5,779 nt of DNA from Treponema sp. (GTDB lineage Bacteria > Spirochaetota > Spirochaetia > Treponematales > Breznakiellaceae), in contig JAITLF010000360.1 in NCBI GenBank assembly GCA_031278025.1, positions 1 to 5,779 on the forward strand, read 5' to 3'. Below are positions 1 to 4,853 of this stretch, piece after piece. A program made the translations under genes and the position numbers. How positions within the stretch are numbered: the first letter of the stretch is position 1; every line of letters starts with the position of its first letter. The notes below the pieces were generated by a model that searched no databases, was not told the origin of the DNA, and worked only from the letters and a program-made list of their open reading frames with translations.

Positions 1-980
1 ATGTTGGCAAGGAAACGACTCTTCGCTTCCGACGCGGATTTGGCTACCAGGGCAAGCTCCTTTGTCTTTTCAAAGGGATGGGCGATAAAGCGGGCGGCGA
101 ACAGGGCGGCCAGAATCCCCAGCCCCAGGAACACCGCGCCGGATATCAGAAAGGCCTGCACCACCCGGGGAATCGGGCTTTCGGCGAGGGGGCAGGCCAC
201 CCCCAGAGACCAGCCATCGGTCCCCTGTATGGGCCGGAACGCGCAGATCCGGGAGACCCCGGCATAGTTATATTCACCTACCCCGGTTTCCCCCGCGACC
301 ATGCGGGAAAACACCCCGGCGATGTTGTGGAATTTGTTCCCGGTCTCCGCGTCTTTGATGTAATTGCGGCGTCCGTAAACCAGGTCGGGCCTCATATCGG
401 CAATCATCACGCCTTCATGATCAAGGGCAAAGATGTTTCCCGAATCCCATATTCTGAATGAGGACAGCACATCGCTTATCACCATTCCCGGCAAGCTGGC
501 TACCAGCACCCCGCCGTCCCCCAAGGGTACCCAGAACTGCATAATAAACCCATCGTTGTCATCGTACTGGGTAGTACTCATTACCGTTTCGCCCCTCATG
601 GCGCGCCGGGCGCTCTCGCTTTCCATAAGTTTTTGATCGGAGGTCTTGGAGCCGTAAGAGAGTACCCTGCCATCCCTGTCTATCAGCCGTATTGTCACAT
701 AATTCCGGGCGGCGGCTTCTTCCCGTAAAATTTCTTTAATTTGTTCATCATCCAGGCCCCGGCATTTTTCCGCGATGACGCGCATCTCCGCCTTCAAACG
801 GCCGACCTTTTCCGCAACAAGCCGTTCGGCAATAGCGCTCGAAACAGCCATGTCGTTTTCAATGGTCGCAATAAGATTGCGGCGTGTTAAACTTATACCT
901 ATAATCACGCTTGCCGCGGTTATCCCCGCGATTATCAGTGTAATGATAAGTATAATTCTGGTACGAATTGATAGTGTCAT
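1..980 (-). CDS. Membrane sensor histidine kinase, N-terminal sensory part (3' end cut by window edge)
   Basis: I translated this strand by hand: 326 complete codons are open from ATG at 980-978 to the window edge. The start is supported by AAGGAG at 992-987, six bases upstream. TM1 spans about residues 8-31. Residues about 35-270 form an extracytoplasmic domain resembling double Cache (dCache_1), with a typical membrane-proximal half: GNIFALDHEGVMIAD at 181-195, then a G-rich GVGEYNYAGV and PIQGTDGWSLGV around 233-261. TM2 is about 272-299. After TM2 only about 25 residues precede the end, which reads SEAKSRFLAN. The pattern AKSxFLANM normally comes directly before the SHE(I/M)RTP phosphoacceptor H-box, so the kinase core should begin just outside the window. 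That makes this a histidine kinase (often hybrid in this family) and not a chemotaxis receptor. No full HAMP domain fits between TM2 and the H-box. The gene is divergent from the pot operon. The ligand is unknown. The family call is firm; kinase activity is inferred from the linker. Confidence 0.85.
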   Translation of the reverse strand, partial: MTLSIRTRIILIITLIIAGITAASVIIGISLTRRNLIATIENDMAVSSAIAERLVAEKVGRLKAEMRVIAEKCRGLDDEQIKEILREEAAARNYVTIRLIDRDGRVLSYGSKTSDQKLMESESARRAMRGETVMSTTQYDDNDGFIMQFWVPLGDGGVLVASLPGMVISDVLSSFRIWDSGNIFALDHEGVMIADMRPDLVYGRRNYIKDAETGNKFHNIAGVFSRMVAGETGVGEYNYAGVSRICAFRPIQGTDGWSLGVACPLAESPIPRVVQAFLISGAVFLGLGILAALFAARFIAHPFEKTKELALVAKSASEAKSRFLAN

Positions 981-1250
981 ATCATTCTCCTTAAATTAAA
1001 GTTATCTTCAAAACCCAATCGTGTTTCGAACTTGTTTCAAATATTAAGAGCGATGTTTTGAACGAAATACACCTAAAAACAAAAAAATGATTTTTTTTAT
1101 AATAAAATGCTCATTCGGAGGAAAAATTTAAGGAATCTGCGAAATTTACCCCGTCCGCGTATAAAATCGCATAAAAACGATTTTTTATGTCCTGAAAACC
1201 TTCATACGGATATTTTTTTGTATATTTATGCAAGACTAACATTCAGGAGA
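981..1250. other. AT-rich intergenic segment upstream of the kinase gene
   Basis: This stretch shows no convincing protein-coding frame. It is rich in A and T runs, for example A7-TGA-T8 at 1081-1098, and probably carries the kinase promoter on the minus strand. I could not pick a -35/-10 pair with acceptable spacing there. It contains a nested imperfect inverted repeat at 1021-1072 and a weak AT-rich hairpin at 1163-1184 (arms AAAATCG and CGATTTT). The sharp change in composition from the GC-rich kinase gene is typical of a regulatory region. Confidence 0.6.
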
Positions 1251-1254
1251 GACC

Positions 1255-1353
1255 GTGATCCGCCCGGTAAATTCCCGTGAACGGGCGGGCAAGGCTGCCG
1301 GATTGTATTTTTTTCATTTTTGGGTAAAACCGTCGGTGTATGTACCGGGATAA
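1255..1353 (+). CDS. Possible 32-residue small ORF with a good ribosome-binding site
   Basis: A GTG at 1255 follows AGGAG (1245-1249) with a 5-nt gap, a good Shine-Dalgarno arrangement, and the frame runs 32 codons to TAA at 1351-1353. The predicted peptide is basic at its N-terminus (several Arg and Lys) and aromatic in the middle (LYFFHFW at about residues 17-23). I recognise no family. The first third of the frame overlaps the 1260-1288 hairpin. A TATATT at 1221-1226 could be a -10 box, but I see no matching -35. It may be a real small protein, a leader peptide or chance. Confidence is low because the frame is short and lies in repeat-like DNA. Confidence 0.18.
   Translation: MIRPVNSRERAGKAAGLYFFHFWVKPSVYVPG
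1260..1288 (+). repeat. 7-bp GC-rich inverted repeat (possible RNA hairpin)
   Basis: CCGCCCG at 1260-1266 pairs perfectly with CGGGCGG at 1282-1288 around a 15-nt loop. A competing hairpin, CCCG (1274-1277) with CGGG (1282-1285) around a TGAA loop, uses the same right arm, so the two folds exclude each other. A T-rich run (1306-1321) lies about 18 nt after the stem, too far for a standard intrinsic terminator. The function is unknown. Confidence 0.4.
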
Positions 1354-1513
1354 GGGGGCCTGTTACCAGGCGGCGGGCGTCATTCGGTTACCCCCTGCAA
1401 AGCGCCTGCGGCACCGTCAAAAAGGTGCCAGGTAAAGTCAGGTACAATACCTCCCGCCACTCCCTGAGCTTGTCAAAGGGAACGATTTCTGGGGACTGTC
1501 GGGGGAATCCCGA
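1353..1513. repeat. Cluster of short hairpins resembling dispersed intergenic repeats
   Basis: Five inverted repeats lie close together. AGGGGG 1353-1358 pairs with CCCCCT 1391-1396 and encloses CCTG 1359-1362 / CAGG 1367-1370. GGCACC 1410-1415 pairs with GGTGCC 1424-1429 around an 8-nt loop. AGGTA 1440-1444 pairs with TACCT 1448-1452. TCGGG 1499-1503 pairs with CCCGA 1509-1513. Between them, 1461-1481 holds a segment whose reverse complement contains TTTGACAAGCTCAGGG, a phrase I recall as a widespread intergenic repeat in many bacterial genomes. The GGCACC hairpin followed by an AGGTA motif also looks REP-like. No transposase is visible. The repeat assignment rests on memory of similar sequences; the hairpins themselves are seen directly. 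Confidence 0.4.
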
Positions 1514-1742
1514 ACGCCTGTTATCCGTATTGAATTCGGTGTTCAAAAGTCATACACTCATGAATATGTGAATGGATGGCGGGAAATTGGCGCTTTTCGC
1601 ATCCGGATGAGGGGGTAAGCCGGGATATTGGCCCCGCCCGAAGGTGCGCGCGAAACATTGAGCGCGTTCCTTGTACCCCTGTAAAAACGGCGAAGGTTCC
1701 GGAAAATGATTTACCGGGAGTAAATGTGGCAAGACCCGCTGT
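1514..1742. other. Intergenic stretch without a supported gene
   Basis: Short frames are open on both strands here, but none shows a recognisable domain. Possible control sites are an interrupted inverted repeat at 1551-1574 (CATACAC, 10-nt centre, GTGAATG, one mismatched pair), a perfect 10-bp palindrome CATCCGGATG at 1600-1609, and a hairpin of CGCGC 1647-1651 with GCGCG 1662-1666. These could be operators for the divergent genes, or structure belonging to repeats. Confidence 0.4.
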
Positions 1743-1768
1743 AGGGGCAGACGCGGACCTGCGCCCCT
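1743..1768. repeat. 6-bp GC-rich inverted repeat just upstream of the pot promoter
   Basis: AGGGGC at 1743-1748 pairs perfectly with GCCCCT at 1763-1768 around a 14-nt loop, ending 9 bp before the -35 box. No T-run follows on either strand, so it is not a standard terminator. The sequence resembles GTAGGGGC...GCCCCT hairpins common as short intergenic repeats in many genomes (from memory). It may be a repeat or a binding site. Confidence 0.4.
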
Positions 1769-1777
1769 TATCCTGAA

Positions 1778-1806
1778 TTGACACGGGAAAGAGAAAGTTG
1801 TAAACT
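1778..1806 (+). promoter_or_regulatory. Probable sigma-70-type promoter of the pot operon
   Basis: A perfect -35 hexamer, TTGACA at 1778-1783, is followed by an exact 17-bp spacer and TAAACT at 1801-1806, which matches the -10 consensus at 4 of 6 positions including the key first two and last bases. Transcription would start near 1813. That leaves about 40 nt before the leader ATG at 1852 and about 115 nt before the preferred potA start. It faces potA and is the best promoter I can see in the window. Confidence 0.7.
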
Positions 1807-1851
1807 GTATTGAAGTATAGTAAAAATATAACATTGGTAGGATTTATAGCC

Positions 1852-1932
1852 ATGAATTGTAAAAATCGTTTGCCGCCTGGTTTCGGGGAAACCGCAGGCC
1901 GGAAGTGCCCCCGGGGGCTGGAAACGCCGTGA
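1852..1932 (+). CDS. Putative 26-residue leader ORF overlapping the potA start
   Basis: ATG at 1852 follows TAGGA (1838-1842) with a 9-nt gap and opens 26 codons to TGA at 1930-1932. That stop overlaps GTG at 1929 in a GTGA arrangement, the same as the potA/potB junction and close to the ATGA at potB/potC. The peptide is basic, with Lys/Arg at residues 4, 6, 17, 18 and 21, and carries Pro-Pro-Gly at 8-10, a motif known to slow ribosomes that lack EF-P. It has no recognised family. It could couple translation to potA or act as a sensing uORF. It could also be chance, since potA has a possible upstream GTG at 1905. Confidence 0.4.
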   Translation: MNCKNRLPPGFGETAGRKCPRGLETP

Positions 1933-3104
1933 GCGGGCAGGAACTCCTGCGATTGGAGGGGATAACCAAAAAATTCGGGGATACCGAGGTGTTGAAAGGG
2001 ATAGATCTTTCCGTTGACGCGGGGGAATTTATCACCCTTTTAGGGTCCTCGGGCTGCGGGAAAACTACCACCCTCCGGATCATCGCCGGGCTTGAATACG
2101 CGGATTCAGGGCAGGTGTACCTGGCCGGGCAGGATATAAGCGGCTTTGAGCCCAACAAGCGGAACGTGAACATGGTGTTCCAGAATTACGCCCTGTTCCC
2201 GCACATGACGGTGGAGTCGAATATCGGGTACGGCCTGCGGATCAAGGGCCGGCCAAAAGCGGAAATTCGTACGGCTGTGGAAGAAGCCCTGGCTATGGTA
2301 CAGCTTTCCGGTTTTGAAAGGCGCATGCCCGGGGAGCTTTCCGGCGGGCAGCGGCAGCGGGTCGCGGTAGCCCGGGCCATGGTAAACCGGCCCAAGCTGC
2401 TGCTGCTGGACGAACCGCTGGGGGCCCTCGATTTGCAGCTTCGCAGGCAGATGCAGCTTGAACTGAAACGGCTTCAAAAGCAGCTTGGAATAACTTTCAT
2501 CTATATAACTCACGATCAGGAAGAGGCCCTGTCCATGTCGGACCGGATCGCGGTGATGCGGGACGGCCGTTTTGAACAGCTCTCCCCGGTTATCGAGCTT
2601 TACGAAAAGCCGAAAACGAGTTTTGTGGCAAAATTCGTGGGAAGCGCGAATATTATTCAGGGCAGGGTGGGTTCCGGCCTGTTGAGCGCCGGGTTATTGG
2701 CCGCGGGAGAAAATGGCGGGGTCCTGGTTATCGAGCGGAGCGAAGGCCGGGTCAAGGCGGCTATTCCGCCAAATCTGCCGCCGGAAATAGAGGCAAAGCT
2801 GAAGCCCGGAGCGCCGGTAACCGTGGCGGTAAGAACCGAGCATATTGATCTGATCCCGGAGGCGGATGCGAAACCCGGAGAGGGCCTCAGGGCCGTAATA
2901 CGGGACATGAGCTTTGCCGGGGGTCAGCTTCGGATCACGGTGATTCTGCAGACTCTTGAAAACGCGGGGAACGGGACATCACAGGAAATTATCGCCAGCC
3001 GGCACGGGATAGATTCGCCTTTGGATGTGGGCGATTTGGTGCGGGTAAGCTGGGCCGCGCCCGAACACGCCGTTCTGGTGGACCTTGAGGAGCAGCCGCG
3101 GTGA
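1929..3104 (+). CDS. potA: Spermidine/putrescine-type ABC transporter ATP-binding protein PotA
   Basis: This is the cytoplasmic ATPase that powers the importer. Numbering from an alternative GTG at 1905 (399 residues; subtract 8 for the 1929 start), the motifs are Walker [10 protein letters not shown] at 47-55, Q-loop Gln93 in [12 protein letters not shown] signature LSGGQ 145-149, Walker B LLLLDE 165-170, D-loop GALD 173-176 and switch His203 in ITHD. A C-terminal TOBE-type regulatory region spans about 245-395. All catalytic residues are present and the length is close to E. coli PotA (378). I prefer GTG 1929 (391 residues) because it overlaps the upstream ORF stop and gives a normal N-terminus ([17 protein letters not shown]). 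Neither GTG has a strong SD of its own. The ATPase alone could belong to iron, sulfate or polyamine importers of the CUT1/MOI type; the permeases and binding protein next to it point to the Pot family. The stop overlaps the potB start by 4 bp. Confidence 0.93.
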   Translation: MSGQELLRLEGITKKFGDTEVLKGIDLSVDAGEFITLLGSSGCGKTTTLRIIAGLEYADSGQVYLAGQDISGFEPNKRNVNMVFQNYALFPHMTVESNIGYGLRIKGRPKAEIRTAVEEALAMVQLSGFERRMPGELSGGQRQRVAVARAMVNRPKLLLLDEPLGALDLQLRRQMQLELKRLQKQLGITFIYITHDQEEALSMSDRIAVMRDGRFEQLSPVIELYEKPKTSFVAKFVGSANIIQGRVGSGLLSAGLLAAGENGGVLVIERSEGRVKAAIPPNLPPEIEAKLKPGAPVTVAVRTEHIDLIPEADAKPGEGLRAVIRDMSFAGGQLRITVILQTLENAGNGTSQEIIASRHGIDSPLDVGDLVRVSWAAPEHAVLVDLEEQPR

Positions 3105-4015
3105 GCCGGGCAAACGACCCGGCCGCCCGCCCTCCCGGGTCACGGGTTACATCTTCGGTAAAGCGTTCGGCCTTTTTCATGGCCCTGCCCATGTACTTCT
3201 TTACCCTGATTTTTGTACTGGGCCCCCTTGTCTATATGCTGGCGCTGAGTTTTCTGCGCCGGGAAGGCGTCTGGGGGGTATCCCTGTCGTTCACCCTGCG
3301 GAACTACAGCCGTATCGGCATTCCGGAATACGCGCGTACTTTCATTCAGTCGATAAGACTCGCTCTTTTCAGCACGGGGGCGGTAATACTGTTCGGTTAT
3401 CCTTTCGGCTATTTTATGGCGAAGCTCAAACCCGTTTGGCGGGCCAGGACGATGCTCCTCCTTATCATTCCCTTTTGGACCAGTTCCCTGATGCGCCTTT
3501 ACGGGTGGATCATAGTTTTCCGGGCAAACGGCATTCTGGACAGGATCCTCATGGCCATAGGACTCACCGCCGAACCGCTGCGGCTGCTCTACACGTACCC
3601 CGCGGTGGTAACCGGCATGATCTACGCCCTGCTCCCGTTCATGATCTACTCGGTATACACCAGCGCCGAAAAAATGGACTGGGCGCTTGTGGAAGCGGCC
3701 CGCGTTTTGGGGGCATCCCCGGTCCAGGCCTTCCTGACCGTAACCCTGCCCCTCACCATGCCGGGGCTTTTTTCCGGGGTCATACTTACCTTTATCCCTT
3801 CCATGGGGCTTTTCTTCATCGCCGACATACTGGGGGGGAACAAGGTGGTACTGGTGGGGAATCTGATACAGGAACAACTGATGAAGTCTCACGACTGGCC
3901 TTTCGCGGCGGCCCTGAGCGTAGTGCTGATGCTGATGACAACCTTCTTTATCTATCTCTACCGCAGACTGGCCCGGGCCACCGGCAGCAGCGGAGAACTC
4001 GAGGGCCTGGTATGA
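3101..4015 (+). CDS. potB: Spermidine/putrescine-type ABC transporter permease PotB
   Basis: This is an inner-membrane permease of 304 residues, one of the two channel subunits. It starts at GTG 3101, which overlaps the potA stop (GTGA), with AGGAG at 3088-3092, eight bases upstream. Six hydrophobic segments are visible at about residues 25-51, 84-106, 117-140, 164-187, 222-245 and 268-289. The cytoplasmic EAA loop that docks on the ATPase is [21 protein letters not shown] at about 197-217 and looks intact. Compared with E. coli PotB (about 275-285 residues) it has a longer polar N-terminus rich in Pro, Arg and Ala before TM1. An in-frame ATG at residue 27 would delete part of TM1, so the GTG start is better. 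It overlaps potC by 4 bp, implying coupled translation and equal subunit supply. Confidence 0.93.
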   Translation: MSRANDPAARPPGSRVTSSVKRSAFFMALPMYFFTLIFVLGPLVYMLALSFLRREGVWGVSLSFTLRNYSRIGIPEYARTFIQSIRLALFSTGAVILFGYPFGYFMAKLKPVWRARTMLLLIIPFWTSSLMRLYGWIIVFRANGILDRILMAIGLTAEPLRLLYTYPAVVTGMIYALLPFMIYSVYTSAEKMDWALVEAARVLGASPVQAFLTVTLPLTMPGLFSGVILTFIPSMGLFFIADILGGNKVVLVGNLIQEQLMKSHDWPFAAALSVVLMLMTTFFIYLYRRLARATGSSGELEGLV

Positions 4016-4815
4016 AGCGGAAGAAGGAAATACTGTCAAAGACATACCTTGGCGCGGTACTGCTGATCATGTACATACCGATAGCGCTGGTAATCGTCTA
4101 CTCTTTTAACCAGAACAGGATCAGTTCGATGTGGAGCGGTTTTTCCTGGCGCTGGTACGCCGAGCTTTTCAGGGACCGGACCATGTGGAGCGCCCTGTGG
4201 AACAGCGTGTTTCTGGGAGTGGCGGCGAGCATAGGCGCCGCGATAATCGGGTCTCTGGCCGCTACCGGTTTAAGCCGGGCAAAACTTCCCGGCGCCGCCG
4301 TGATGAGCTATATCGGCATACTTCCCATTATGATCCCCGAAATCGTTCTGGGGATGGTATCCCTGACCTTTTTCGCGCTTCTGGCCCTTCCCTTCGGAAT
4401 GCTCACCCTGGTTATCGCGCATACCGCCATGTGCATCCCCTACTCGTTCATCATGGTAAAGGCCCGCCTTGAAGGCATCGACAAGAGCTACGTAGAGGCG
4501 GCAAAGGATCTGGGCGCGGGCGAATGGCGGGCCTTTTACGATATTACCCTGCCGCTTATCATGCCCGCCGTAGTATCAAGCATACTAATTTCGTTCGCCA
4601 TGAGTTTTGACGACGTGATCGTAAGCGTTTTTGTTACCGGAGTAAACACCAATACGCTTCCCATCAGAATCTACACCCAGATGAAAGTCGGCATCACTCC
4701 GAAAACCAATGCCATGTGTACCCTGCTGTTCGCGGCAACCATTGTGCTGGTCCTGCTTTCCACAGCCGTTTCCCGGCCCCGGAAATTCAGGGCCAAGTCA
4801 AAAGCAAAGCCGTGA
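4012..4815 (+). CDS. potC: Spermidine/putrescine-type ABC transporter permease PotC
   Basis: This is the second channel subunit, 267 residues, close to E. coli PotC (264). It starts at ATG 4012 in an ATGA overlap with the potB stop, with GAGGG at 4001-4005, six bases upstream. The same frame is open far upstream (to 3085), but that part is antisense-like noise over potB; the PotC family sequence begins at this ATG (MKRKK, then TM1). Membrane segments are at about 12-32, 63-86, 98-125, 130-149, 186-208 and 235-253. The EAA loop is VEAAKDLGAGEWRAFYDITLP at about 161-181. A PotC hallmark, SFDDVIVSVFVTG, lies at 198-210, and TLPIRIYTQMKVGITP at 215-230 matches the family's conserved C-terminal part. 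No odd features are seen. It pairs with PotB. Confidence 0.94.
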   Translation: MKRKKEILSKTYLGAVLLIMYIPIALVIVYSFNQNRISSMWSGFSWRWYAELFRDRTMWSALWNSVFLGVAASIGAAIIGSLAATGLSRAKLPGAAVMSYIGILPIMIPEIVLGMVSLTFFALLALPFGMLTLVIAHTAMCIPYSFIMVKARLEGIDKSYVEAAKDLGAGEWRAFYDITLPLIMPAVVSSILISFAMSFDDVIVSVFVTGVNTNTLPIRIYTQMKVGITPKTNAMCTLLFAATIVLVLLSTAVSRPRKFRAKSKAKP

Positions 4816-4817
4816 GC

Positions 4818-4853
4818 GGTATTGCAAAAACCAATTTTAAAGGAGCAATTGCC
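4818..4853 (+). promoter_or_regulatory. potC-potD intercistronic hairpin carrying the potD ribosome-binding site
   Basis: The 38-nt gap contains ATTGC (4821-4825), which can pair with GCAAT (4845-4849); the flanking GG (4818-4819) and CC (4852-4853) could extend the stem across a small internal loop. The potD SD AGGAG (4841-4845) sits at the loop edge with its last G in the stem, eight bases before the ATG. GCAATTGC at 4845-4852 is also a perfect palindrome. The SD is certain; a regulatory role for the fold is a guess. Confidence 0.4.

Noticed and set aside
1..999. Plus-strand open frames opposite the kinase gene
   Set aside because: The minus strand gives a continuous, family-like sensor kinase translation with SD, two membrane segments and H-box linker; the plus-strand frames are short and featureless.
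1098..1103. Perfect TATAAT on the plus strand as a promoter
   Set aside because: No -35-like hexamer lies at 16-18 bp upstream; the match arises inside an A/T run.
1161..1188. AT-rich hairpin as an intrinsic terminator
   Set aside because: The stem has only two G-C pairs and no gene ends nearby on either strand.
1320..1571. 83-codon plus-strand frame in the intergenic region (TTG start)
   Set aside because: Its translation includes SLSLSKGT, the typical false translation of the TTTGACAAGCTCAGGG-type repeat, and it has no SD or domain.
1521..1853. 110-codon and 94-codon frames on the minus strand between kinase and pot operon
   Set aside because: Low-complexity translation through hairpin and repeat-like DNA and the pot promoter; no domain recognised.
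3085..4011. Long upstream in-frame extension of potC giving a 576-residue protein
   Set aside because: The extension lies in a different frame over potB, is rich in His, Pro, Gly and Arg with no domain, and PotC homology begins at ATG 4012 with its own SD.
3140..4045. 301-codon open frame on the minus strand opposite potB
   Set aside because: Composition is a shadow of GC-rich potB codons; it has no recognisable domain, and potB has clear EAA loop and membrane segments.
1929..4815. Iron(III), sulfate or phosphonate importer instead of a Pot system
   Set aside because: The ATPase alone is ambiguous, but PotC hallmarks (SFDDVIVSVFVTG and TLPIRIYTQMKVG), the potABCD order and the PotD fold favour the Pot family. 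The ligand itself remains open.
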